Under the pieces are notes generated by a model, which saw only the letters and a program-made list of their open reading frames with translations, searched no databases and had not been told where the DNA came from. A stretch of 64,000 nucleotides of DNA from Pseudogymnoascus destructans (Eukaryota > Ascomycota > Leotiomycetes > Thelebolales > Thelebolaceae), in contig NW_020167545.1 in the NCBI RefSeq assembly GCF_001641265.1, positions 62,001 through 126,000 of the forward strand, in the 5' to 3' direction. Made by a program: the position numbers and the translations under genes. The stretch's first letter is position 1. Each line of letters starts with the position of its first letter. Shown one piece after another: positions 33,131 to 42,755 of the stretch.

Positions 33131-34354
33131 ACGTAAGTCGTGGCGTAACGCGGGGGATGGCGTAACGCGGTGGAATTTTGAAGAGAACACAACAAATCTG
33201 TAAATTTAACTACAATCAACGATAATACATGATCCACCGTCACTCTTAGATTGTTCCCCTGCTTCTTCCTCAATATACTCGTCAATTTCAATGTCTGAGG
33301 AGGCGTTCTTATCCTTTGTTTTGCGCTTTTTCTTACTTGGGTTATGTGTCGCCTTTTCCGCCTCCATCACCGCATCACACAACTCTTGCGTAGAAACATG
33401 AAAGTGACCCTTCAAAATAACCCTTTTCCCCTTCGTACGTACCGTACGTTGCTTTATAACTGATCGCAGGTTGTTGGCATCGAGTTGGTGGACAATGCTG
33501 CGTGCTCCAAGTTGCTCTGACGCAACTGTGAGTTTTTGGATGTACGTCCGCACTGGTGTTGACAGCACCCCACCACTTCATAGTTGTAAGGAGCGGATTT
33601 GCAGAGCATAAGGTCATTCCATCTGGGGGGGAGCTGTTGATAAAGACTCGGTCAAAAATATCATACTGATGTGGTGTTTTTGGTCGGTCAGCCTCGACTG
33701 ATGGTTCAGCATTGAGCAGCGTACGCAATGCTCGCTGGGGATTAAAAGGAAACAAGCCAGCGCCACGGTATGCTGACTCAATGTTCTGATGGTTGCATAC
33801 ATCAAGCCGTGCCTGGATGTATGCCTCCATCCATTCATACTTCTGTATGCGCGCAAGTTGCGCTTGGTTGAGTGGGGAGAGCGCTGCTGTCAGACGCTTT
33901 TTTAGCGGGCCGAATATCGCAACATCCAGTGGTTGTAGTAAGTGCAATGTATGAGGGGGAAGTATCAGTAACACAATATGGTTCTGCATGCAATGCGCAA
34001 TGAAACTCCCGCTAATGTGTTAGTCGTGGCCATCACATATAAGAAGCCGGTGCTGACCATCTGCTTTTGTACGTGTTGTTGGCTCGAAGATGCGTTTTAA
34101 CCACTCCAACCCATGGAGGTTGCTTGTCCAGCCTTTCGTATTCACAGAGAAGAACCACTGGAGATCCCGAGGGGTGGGAGGATGGTTCCGTCTGCGCAGA
34201 TGCACTCGACCATCGAAACCCATTCCTGACGGCCAGGATGCGCTTGATGCTTCGTACGAAGTGTTGAATCAAGTATAATTCGAGTAGATTCCATTGTCCC
34301 AATCAAAAATCCGGATTCATCCATGTTATATGTGTTCTCTTGTGTGATTCCAAA
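33131..34354 (-). pseudogene. Fot family 5 element, 3' half
   Basis: Left end ACGTAAGTCGTGGCGTAACG preceded by TA at 33129-33130. Minus-strand transposase pieces run from the DDE start at 34354 (QENTYNMDESGFLIGTM) through RLLICDGHD, a stop, and LLQPLDVAIFGPLKKRL to a basic/acidic C-terminus (KKKRKTKDKNASSDIEIDEY) ending at 33206. At least three frame changes or stops (34320-34220, 34020, 33570). The 5' part is absent because the gypsy LTR starts at 34355. Confidence 0.75.
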
Positions 34355-35291
34355 TGTAATGGTGGGTGCACCAGATATGAGAATCTAGCCACCCAAGGAA
34401 GGGATGAATTTACTAAGACAACACACTGTCTTAGGAAACAGAGCCAAAGGGTTGTAGCTTAGACTATTCCACAACGCAGCAATCAGGTGTATGATGTGGT
34501 GAAGTGGTTTAGACAAGTTGCAACAAATGTTGAGTCTGAGAACTCAGGGGTAAGTCAGAGGTTAGCACCTCACTGACTTTTCAAAAAACAGAGAATAACA
34601 AGATCAATGCTTGGAAGCTTGGAAAAGACGTAGAAGTATGTGCTAGTCGATTTACTGTATTGTCTGCTTGCCCTTTCTTAAGGAAAGGGCAATCCTATTT
34701 ATGCCAAAGGAGTGTAGTTCTCTCATTTTCCATGACTTTCCATGACTAACCAGGCTTGGTAAATGTATTAGAAATCAAGTGCGACCCACAACTAGCTTGC
34801 TAATCATGTAGTGAACGTAAGAGAATCCCATAGAACCATCTCTTGGGTTCCTAGCCTATAGGAAGTGAAAAGGAGGTCCAAGGTCAGAGTACCTATAGAC
34901 AAATTATGTCATAACTTAACCAATCTTGTGGGTAACTAAGGAGCGATGACGTGTAATGAATCATAGAGGGTTGTAGAAGCTTCTAGAGCTATCGTTCATG
35001 TTCCTAGGCCTCTAGTTGGTAGAGATATGCCATGTGGTAGTATTGGCCCACCCCCTTAAGGAGGAGATTTTCTTAATAACTTGTTCAATGAGTGTCCAAA
35101 TGATATGCCGTGATGTATGTAGCATAAACAGATGTAGTAGAAGAGTTTGCAGCAATCGTTGAGTAGTATTGCTTCTGTTGTTGGTGTGATAAGCCAAGAT
35201 ATGTATGGTGACTTGTAGGTTTGAGGAGGAGATTTCTAAGTTTGCTCTTGAGTTTGATAGCAAACTGAGTGCAACGAATGTCAGTATGACA
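34355..35291 (-). repeat. gypsy-1 3' LTR (937 bp)
   Basis: Reads, inverted, TGTCATACTGAC..CACCCACCATTACA. Contains the TATA-like GGCATAAATAGG at about 34693-34704 and one copy of the TGATTCATTACACGTCATCG block. Confidence 0.93.
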
Positions 35292-35302
35292 TGATCCCCC
35301 TT

Positions 35303-38300
35303 TTAAGGACGTTTGTGGGCTGTCTGCTTGCCCTTTAGCCAGGTGGCTTTCTTAGAAAGAAATTCTAGAATGAGCTTAGATGCATTTTTTAGATTTCTCT
35401 TAGGCTCCCAAGTGTTGTCACTTGTAGGATAGCCTTTCCACTTAACGAGGAAGTAGTCCTGACCTCTAAGTGTCTTTTTGTCAAGGATAGACTCTACTTC
35501 ATATTCTGGTTGATCCAAGATCAGAACAGGAGGTGGAGGAGACTGAAGTGGTCTTAAGGAACTTTCTTGTGCCTTAGACAAGAGAGATGCATGGAAGACA
35601 TTATGGATAGTCCAAGTAGGTGGTAATGCAAGCTCGAAAGCATTCTTGCCAATAGTCCTTGTGATCTTAAAAGGTCCAAGTCTTTTAGTATCAAGTTTGT
35701 CTGAAGGTCTAGTAGTTGTGATATGTCTTCTAGACAAAAAGACTTGATCACCAACTTTGAATTGTGGTGCAACCACCCCCCTGTTAAAGGCCTGAGCCTG
35801 CTCGTCTTGTGCACGCTGTATTTGAACCTTGAGATAGTCCTGGAGGCCCTTAAGGTAGATGATTCTTTCAGTAGCAGAAGGGTTTTTGAAATTTTCAGGA
35901 CAATTCAGTTCTGCCACTTCAAACCTAGGGTGATAACCATAGTTTGCATAGAAAGGTGTCTCTTTTGTGGTGTTAGAGACTGTGTTGTTGTAAGCAAATT
36001 CTGCAAGATGGAGAAGATCTGCCCAGTTGTCTTGAGCATAGTTTGTATAAATTCTTAGATATTGTTCAAGTACAGAGTTGACTCTCTCTGTCTGGCCATC
36101 TGTTTGAGGGTGATAAGCTGTAGAGAAGCGTTGTTCCATGTTTAAGAGTTTAGAGAACTCCTTAAAAAAGTTTGAAGTGAAAACTGCTCCCCTATCTGAG
36201 ATCCAGTGTCCAGGAATTCCATGATATTTAAAGACCACCTTGAGGAATAGCCACGCAAGTTCAGAAGCTGTGATAGTCTCATTGCAAGGCTCAAAGTGTG
36301 CCATTTTTGTGAGCCTTTCTACCACCACAAGGATAGAGTCATAAGGGGTAGCACCCCCTTTTGGGATAGAAGGAGGCAACTTGACTATAAAGTCAATGGA
36401 TATGGAGTCCCATGGGCGTTCTGGTATAGGTAGAGGCTGCAAGAGGCCATAGGGCTTTTGCCGTGTAGGCTTGTTCAAGTTGCAAGTAGTGCAAGAAGAT
36501 ATATAGTCTTGAAGAGTAGTCCTTAGACTAGGCCAGTAGAACTTTCTTGTTAGAAGTTCATAAGTTTTTGCAAAGCCAAAGTGCCCTGCAGCTGGAGCAT
36601 CATGGAACTGCTGTAGGAGGTGTAGCTGTAATCGTTTATCCCTTGGGACATAGATATAGTTCTTGAATAAGAGAAGTCCATGCTGATTTTTTGAGAAATT
36701 CTGTAGTCCAACTTTCTCAAGAGAGGAACCTTTCTTCTGGAGGTATTCCAAAGTTCTTTTCGCAAAGGGATCATGGTTGTAAGCATCTTTGAATGCTTTA
36801 AGAAGTGTTGCTGAGGGTGTATAGTCTTTAAAGGTCTCTGGTTCCTGAGAAGAGGTAATGGGGGCAACTTGGTCTTGAGGGGATAAGTTTACCCCTAAGT
36901 CCTCTGTAGTACTAAGGTTGCTTAAAGATGCTGCTATAAGCTTTGCTGAGTCTAGCAGAGCCTTTGTATTGCTAGTTTTAGCAGAATCTTGGTAGTCATG
37001 TCTTCTTGAGAGGAGATCTGCTCTTTGATTCTTGGCCCCTGAGACATGTTTTATAACAAAGTCAAAACCTCCTAGTTGTTCAGACCACCTTGCTTGTCGT
37101 CGATTGAGCTGTTTAGTGGTTGTAAAGGTCAAGAGATTTGAATGGTCACTGTAAATAGTGATAGGATAGTTTGCCCCTTCAAGGTAGCATCTCCAATGCT
37201 TTAGAGAACATACTATGGCAAGCAGTTCCTTGTCTGTAATGGGATAGTTTTGTTCAGCTGCTGATAGCTTTCTTGAGTAAAATGCCACAGGCTGTAGCTC
37301 TTCTTGTTTGTCTTTTGGAGCTTGGTATAAGATTCCAGAAATGGCAAAATCTGAGGCATCTGTCTCAAGAGTGGCAGGTTTCAAGGGGTTAAAGTGTAGT
37401 AACATTTTCCCTTCTTTAAATTCTCCTTTAAGAGCATCGAAAGCATCTTGCTGTGTCTTATCCCAGTGATACAAAGTGTCCTTGTGAAGTAATTGAGTAA
37501 GGGGTAAAGCCAAGGATGTATATCTTGGTATAAACCTCCTGTAATAGTTGGCAAACCCAAGGAAAGACTGAACCTCTTTAATGCTGGAAGGAATAGGCCA
37601 CGTTTGTACTGCTTTTGTCTTTTCAGGGTCCATCTGAATGCCTTCTGTTGAAATTCTATGTCCTAAGAAATCAACTTGAGACATATGGAAAAGACATTTC
37701 TCAAGTTTGCAAAAGAGTTGTGCTTGAGATAGCTTCTCTAAGACTTGTCTAACATGTAGAACATGCTCTTGAGTGTCTAAAGAGTATATAAGAATGTCGT
37801 CTAAGTAGACAACAACAAAGATATCCAAGTAAGGTCTTAGAATATCATTCATGAGAGCTTGGAAAGAAGCAGGTGCATTGGCAAGCCCAAAAGGCATTAC
37901 CTGGTATTCAAAATGACCATAGCGTGTTCTGAATGCTGTCTTCCACTCATCATCTTCCTTGATGCGTATCAGGTTATAAGCTCCCCTGAGATCTAACTTG
38001 GTAAAGATCCTTGCTGAAGAGAGCCTATCTATGAGCTCAGGGATAAGGGGTAAAGCATATCTGTTTTTAACAGTGACTGCATTAAGGCCCCTATAATCAA
38101 CACAGAGACGGAAGGAGCCATCTTTCTTCTTGACAAAGAGAATGGGAGCTCCTGCTGGTGAGGAAGAAGGTCTGATAAAGCCAGAACTAAGGTTCTCATC
38201 TAGGTATTCTCTGAGAGTTTTCAGCTCTAATTCAGATAGAGAGTAGATAGGGCCGTAGGGAGGCATTGAGCCTTCTGCGAGTGGTATCTCATGGTCATAA

Positions 38301-40096
38301 GGCTGGTGCTTTGGCAGAATTGATGCCTTTGCCTTGTCAAAAAGATGTTGGTAGTCTTGGTATGCTAAAGGCAAAATGACCTCCTGAGATGATTTCTCCA
38401 AATCTGAAGTAGCTGCTATCTCCAGGACAGGTTGGAAAGGTTTAACCCATATCAGAGATGATATATCGTCCATAGTTTGGTCAAAATCCTTGATCTGGGA
38501 CAAGTTTGAGTCTTGGACCTGAATAGGGGTAACTGAGGCTTGAAGGGTTTTTTCAGTATTGAGCTCAGGATTTGAGCTAAACCCAAGCGATAAATGCTTC
38601 CAATTGATAGTTGGATCATGCCTTTGAAGCCATGGAAGACCTAGGATGACTGGGTACTTCATTGGTATAACATCTAAAGAGATGGTGTCTGAAAATGTTG
38701 ATTTTCCTAGGGGAATCTCAAGTTTGAGTACTGGGGTGTTGCAGGTAATGGAACCTGAACTGATAGGAGTTCCATCAATGACTCGGAGCAACTCTGGAGT
38801 GCGTTTGGGAATTGTAGGTAACTGGTGTGTCAAGATGAGGTCTTGAGATATAAAGTTGCCTGTTGCCCCTGAGTCTATCATAGCCCTTGTAGACAACACC
38901 TGTTGTTTGAAATGGAGTTTAATAGGGATTAACAGGTGTGTGAGACTCTGAGAAAGCACCATCGACACATCTTTGTTGTCTAGGGGAGAAGTTATAGTCT
39001 CAGTTGAAGTTGTGCCTGCTAGGGATTTTTCAAGTTTTTCAGGAATAGCAGTTGTGACTGTGTCTGAGGCTGCTATATGTTTTGAATCAGCACTCCCCCG
39101 TGCTGAATAGCACTCCTGAATTCTGTGTCCCCCTTTGCCACAGTATAAACAAAGGTTGTTGTCCATTCTATGTTTTCTTTCTTGAGGGGTAAGTTTACCC
39201 CTTTTCAGTTTTTGAGGGTATCCTGTAGGCTGAGGTGCTGGATTTGCTGTAGATCTCTTTATAGAGGCGTCTAAGTCCATAGGTTCAGGTGCTGAGTCCT
39301 TAGCAGTTGGTGTAGAGGTGTAATTGTTGAAATTTCTTGTTGGATGCCAGTCTTGGTTCTTCTCCTTTCTTCTTTCAAAAAGCCTATCATCAAGTCTGAC
39401 AGCTTTCTCTATAAGCGTTTGAAGTGTTGTAGGGCGTTCTTCTTTGCTGAGTTCATCCTTAATAGAGCTCTTGAGCCCTTGGTAGTAAGTGAAGACTAAG
39501 GCTTCTTCATTCCAAGTCAAGTGAGAAGTGATTCTCCTAAATTCTGTTGTATACTGAGCAGCAGAGGTCTTTTGACATAGCTTCTGTAGCTCTCTTTCTG
39601 CTGTAGCAGTTTCGTTGATGTCTCCAAAGGTCCTGGTAAGTTCCTCTTGAAACTGGTCATAAGAGGTAATCAAAGGTGTAGTGGTATTTTGGTTGTTGCC
39701 ACTAAGTCTTCTAAGATATGGCTCAAAGAAGTTGAATGCAGATCCACGGAGGTAGCTGGCAGCGAAATAGATCTTCTGAATGTCTGAGGTGAACTGATGA
39801 GGCCTGAGGGTGAAGTAGATGTCCAGTTGCATAAGAAATCCCTTCAACTTCCTCCTGTCTCCATGGTATAAATCTGGTGTTTGCAATTTAGGAAGTGCAC
39901 CTGGGGTACTCGAAATAGCCAGAGGAGCTGTGGGAAGCTCTGTATGATGTGTCTGAGTTGAAGATTGTGTTGCTGAAGTGTTGGCTTGAAAGGTGTTTTC
40001 CAAATTCTCAAGTTTGTTTGCTATAGTTTGTATAAAGGCAAACAGTTGTTGCATCTGCTGTTCAGCAGTAGTTGTAGGAGCTTGGTCGTCCTCCAT
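35303..40096 (-). CDS. Gag-Pol polyprotein of gypsy-1, intact (1597 aa)
   Basis: A single uninterrupted frame from ATG 40096. Gag about residues 60-270; CCHC knuckle CLYCGKGGHRIQEC at about 316-329; aspartic protease IDSGATGNF near 408; reverse transcriptase with FRLCVDYRGLNAVT and YLDDILIYS near 767; RNase H ETDASDFAISGILY near 940; integrase HHCC (HFGFAKTYELL..CTTCN) near 1165-1200 and catalytic DFIVKLP, DRGAVFTSNF and TDGQTERVN; C-terminal chromodomain (EYEVESILDK..YFLVKWKGYP..NTWEP) near 1532-1580. The chromodomain puts it in the chromoviruses, which aim integration at modified histone H3. All catalytic motifs are present. Confidence 0.96.
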   Translation of the reverse strand: MEDDQAPTTTAEQQMQQLFAFIQTIANKLENLENTFQANTSATQSSTQTHHTELPTAPLAISSTPGALPKLQTPDLYHGDRRKLKGFLMQLDIYFTLRPHQFTSDIQKIYFAASYLRGSAFNFFEPYLRRLSGNNQNTTTPLITSYDQFQEELTRTFGDINETATAERELQKLCQKTSAAQYTTEFRRITSHLTWNEEALVFTYYQGLKSSIKDELSKEERPTTLQTLIEKAVRLDDRLFERRKEKNQDWHPTRNFNNYTSTPTAKDSAPEPMDLDASIKRSTANPAPQPTGYPQKLKRGKLTPQERKHRMDNNLCLYCGKGGHRIQECYSARGSADSKHIAASDTVTTAIPEKLEKSLAGTTSTETITSPLDNKDVSMVLSQSLTHLLIPIKLHFKQQVLSTRAMIDSGATGNFISQDLILTHQLPTIPKRTPELLRVIDGTPISSGSITCNTPVLKLEIPLGKSTFSDTISLDVIPMKYPVILGLPWLQRHDPTINWKHLSLGFSSNPELNTEKTLQASVTPIQVQDSNLSQIKDFDQTMDDISSLIWVKPFQPVLEIAATSDLEKSSQEVILPLAYQDYQHLFDKAKASILPKHQPYDHEIPLAEGSMPPYGPIYSLSELELKTLREYLDENLSSGFIRPSSSPAGAPILFVKKKDGSFRLCVDYRGLNAVTVKNRYALPLIPELIDRLSSARIFTKLDLRGAYNLIRIKEDDEWKTAFRTRYGHFEYQVMPFGLANAPASFQALMNDILRPYLDIFVVVYLDDILIYSLDTQEHVLHVRQVLEKLSQAQLFCKLEKCLFHMSQVDFLGHRISTEGIQMDPEKTKAVQTWPIPSSIKEVQSFLGFANYYRRFIPRYTSLALPLTQLLHKDTLYHWDKTQQDAFDALKGEFKEGKMLLHFNPLKPATLETDASDFAISGILYQAPKDKQEELQPVAFYSRKLSAAEQNYPITDKELLAIVCSLKHWRCYLEGANYPITIYSDHSNLLTFTTTKQLNRRQARWSEQLGGFDFVIKHVSGAKNQRADLLSRRHDYQDSAKTSNTKALLDSAKLIAASLSNLSTTEDLGVNLSPQDQVAPITSSQEPETFKDYTPSATLLKAFKDAYNHDPFAKRTLEYLQKKGSSLEKVGLQNFSKNQHGLLLFKNYIYVPRDKRLQLHLLQQFHDAPAAGHFGFAKTYELLTRKFYWPSLRTTLQDYISSCTTCNLNKPTRQKPYGLLQPLPIPERPWDSISIDFIVKLPPSIPKGGATPYDSILVVVERLTKMAHFEPCNETITASELAWLFLKVVFKYHGIPGHWISDRGAVFTSNFFKEFSKLLNMEQRFSTAYHPQTDGQTERVNSVLEQYLRIYTNYAQDNWADLLHLAEFAYNNTVSNTTKETPFYANYGYHPRFEVAELNCPENFKNPSATERIIYLKGLQDYLKVQIQRAQDEQAQAFNRGVVAPQFKVGDQVFLSRRHITTTRPSDKLDTKRLGPFKITRTIGKNAFELALPPTWTIHNVFHASLLSKAQESSLRPLQSPPPPVLILDQPEYEVESILDKKTLRGQDYFLVKWKGYPTSDNTWEPKRNLKNASKLILEFLSKKATWLKGKQTAHKRP

Positions 40097-40148
40097 TGTA
40101 GTATCGAAGTGCTGCTATAGAAATAGTTGAAGCTTGAAGCAGGCAAGG

Positions 40149-40783
40149 TGTAATGGTGGGTGCACCAGATATGAGAATCTAGCCACCCAAGGAAGGGATG
40201 AATTTACTAAGACAACACACTGTCTTAGGAAACAGAGCCAAAGGGTTGTAGCTTAGACTATTCCACAACGCAGCAACCCACAACTAGCTTGCTAATCATG
40301 TAGTGAACATAAGAGAATCCCATAGAACCATCTCTTGGGTTCCTAGCCTATAGGAAGTGAAAAGGAGGTCCAAGGTCAGAGTACCTATAGATAAATTATG
40401 TCATAACTTAACCAATCTTGTGGGTAACTAAGGAGCGATGACGTGTAATGAATCATAGAGGGTTGTAGAAGCTTCTAGAGCTATCGTTCATGTTCCTAGG
40501 CCTCTAGTTGGTAGATATATGCCATGTGGTAGTATTGGCCCACCCCCTTAAGGAGGAGATTTTCTTAATAACTTGTTCAATGAGTGTTCAAATGATATGC
40601 CGTGATGTATGTAGCATAAACAGATGTAGTAGAAGAGTTTGCAGCAATCGTTGAGTAGTATTGCTTCTGTTGTTGGTGTGATAAGCCAAGATATGTATGG
40701 TGACTTGTAGGTTTGAGGAGGAGATTTCTAAGTTTGCTCTTGAGTTTGATAGCAAACTGAGTGCAACGAATGTCAGTATGACA
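40149..40783 (-). repeat. gypsy-1 5' LTR with 302-bp deletion
   Basis: Colinear with the 3' LTR except that the segment corresponding to about 34484-34785 is missing (junction GCAGCAACCCACAACTAG near 40276). The missing part holds the TATA-like box. Confidence 0.9.
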
Positions 40784-41158
40784 AAAATGTTGTTACAAAA
40801 TATGGCATCTTAGAGCAAGATATCTACAACTTTAATAAAGCAGGTTTTGTAATAGGAGTTATTGCTACTACAAAAGTAGTTATAAGCTTAGAAGCAAAGA
40901 GTCGTCTAATATAGCTAGGAAATAAGAAATGGTGTTAATTTGTATAGATGGGCACTTCTGCTGTTTATCATTTTCAAGGCATGCATCACTTCTTAGCTTA
41001 GTACAAGGACTTAGGATTACTAGACAATTAGGTGATAACACTACGTAAGAATGGGTAGACTTCAAATTCAATTATGTATGAGTGGATTTAACACTTCAAT
41101 TAGCATACAAACACTTGCACGATTAGAACCTATCGCCTTCTTATTCTTAACAGACATA

Positions 41159-41807
41159 TGTAACGCTGACTTCTAAACGATAGAAGACACAGAGGTTCTC
41201 TTGCGTAAAGGTTTACTTATCAGAGGAGGCAGGGGATCAGACACAAAGGCTTCAAGTAACACGTTACTAGTATATAACAAATACTGTATTGAGTTGAGCA
41301 CGAAGCTCCTATCTAAGGAAATACTATCTACTTATATAGTGGCGTCGTGCCTCATGGGTAATCTGGATAGTTGGCGGATAGCTAGATATTCAGGATAGTT
41401 CGTGGATAGCTCAACTATCCAATATCCACTAGTTTCTGCAACTATCCATTAGCCCCGTCACATGGCAGCCTACCCCGCTTCCCACTGTGACTCACACGTC
41501 ACGTTATGTGACTCACACGTCACGTTATGTGACTCACACGTCACGTTATGTGACTCACACGTCACGTTATGTGACTCACACGTCACGTTATGTGACTCAC
41601 ACGTCACGTTATGTGACTCACACGTCACGTTATGTGACTCACACGTCACGTTATGTGACTCACACGTCACGTTATGTGACTCACACGTCACGTTATGTGA
41701 CTCACACGTCACGTTATGTGACTCACACGTCACGTTATGTGACTCACACATCACGTTACTAGGCCCTGGCCCTGTAACCATGACATCATGTTACTATAGC
41801 CATAACA
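41159..41807 (-). mobile_element. Solo LTR with 13-copy minisatellite (649 bp)
   Basis: Inverted, it runs TGTTATGGCTATAG..GTCAGCGTTACA; ACATA is duplicated at 41154-41158 and 41808-41812. Its TATA-to-end part (about 41159-41352) matches the solo LTR at 7055-7529. The upstream part differs entirely and consists mainly of the 21-bp tandem array. Confidence 0.92.
41487..41758. repeat. 21-bp minisatellite, 13 units
   Basis: GTGACTCACACGTCACGTTA plus T, repeated 13 times with essentially one change (CACATCACG in the last unit). Each unit holds TGACTCA and ACGTCA. Open in several frames only because 21 is a multiple of three. Confidence 0.97.
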
Positions 41808-42755
41808 ACATAAAAGCCACCTCTTAGCTCAATTTCAACACTACTATATACATCAGAAGATAGTCACTCTCTATATGCTACTACACTTCTCGCACATCCT
41901 TTAGCCACTTAATGTTAGCTACACTTTGCTCTACTAAAGCTATTATATAGATGTTAGATTAAATCACGAAGCTTGAGTTTCTCTCTACATTTAAAGAAGC
42001 ATTCAAAGCTACATTTACAGAGCAGAACATTAAGAGCAGATTCCGAGCTATAGGACTAGTTCTGTACGAGCCACAGAGCGTCCTTGCTCACCTTAGCTTA
42101 TAGCTAAAAACCCTAACACCCCCTATAGTTCAAAGTAGTCATTAGACTTCTAAAACACCTCAAACTATAAGAGAGCTTGACTTTCTAACAGAGCATATTA
42201 AGAACTACATTATATAGCATCAGAATAGCTCACCTAGCTTAATTAATGATGTACTAAGCCAGCTTGCTAAAGGAGCTTAGGTTATAATGCATTCTGCTGT
42301 TCTACTTAAGGTAGAAGTTGAGGCTCTATAAGCAGCAAATGAACAAAAAAAGAGGAGGGAAAGCATTCAAGGGGTAGTCTCTCTATACAAGAGGGAGAGC
42401 ATATCCTTTAGAGTACTGAGGTTGAATCTTGAGTCTGTATAGAGGTGTCATATATCGTCGTTATCATTTCCCATAAAAATCAACATGTCTACTATCTATC
42501 CTTAAAACACCAAGGTGAAGTCAACTAGGATACCCTTTGTTGACGAGATCAACCTTCTCAACCCGAGAACAAATCTAAAAGAGACGAACCCGCAACGCAA
42601 ACCGAGAACATGAATGAACCAACTTTTCCAACTTTTAAAAATATTTGAACGCTGACGAGACCGACTCGCAAAGCAACCCCAAATGTGAGACAACGCAGAA
42701 AATATATATATGAAACGAACAAAGAAAGATATTCCAAGCGGGCTTCTTAATGCCT

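Larger units (their letters stand above)
34355..40783 (-). mobile_element. Full-length Ty3/gypsy chromovirus (gypsy-1)
   Basis: 3' LTR 34355-35291 (937 bp), polypurine tract next to it (35292-35305, reading AAAAGGGGGATCA on the minus strand), one gag-pol gene, 5' LTR 40149-40783 (635 bp). The LTRs agree closely apart from a 302-bp deletion in the 5' copy; I noted only four or five other differences. Flanks (CCAAA left, AAAAT right) do not form a target duplication. Four other LTRs of this family lie in the window at 9099, 18565, 49112 and 60081. Confidence 0.93.
40784..42470 (+). pseudogene. Degenerate Fot transposase, split by a solo LTR
   Basis: Plus-strand reading after the gypsy LTR: TKYGILEQDIYNFNKAGFVI (start of DDE_1), later LGLLDN..LRKNGWTSNSIMYEWI and RLLILNRH at 41150, where the solo LTR (41159-41807) is inserted in the second-Asp motif. 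Beyond it follow HFSHIL, a stop and PLNVS, then EAFKATFTEQNIKSRFRAIG, a linker and a coiled-coil-like tail to about 42400. Many stops, mostly TAG/TAA. The N-terminal part is missing at the gypsy junction. Confidence 0.75.

Noticed and set aside
36550..36867. Alternate-frame ORFs inside gypsy-1 gag-pol
   Set aside because: The single 1597-codon frame explains the region; there is no sign of a frameshift-expressed product.
41487..41758. CRISPR-like regular repeat array
   Set aside because: Units are directly adjacent without spacers and the context is a eukaryotic LTR.
41462..41827. Overlapping frames encoding repeated CDSHVTL, TSRYVTH or NVTCESH peptides
   Set aside because: The 21-bp minisatellite is open in several frames on both strands because its length is a multiple of three. 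It lies inside an LTR with perfect target duplications.
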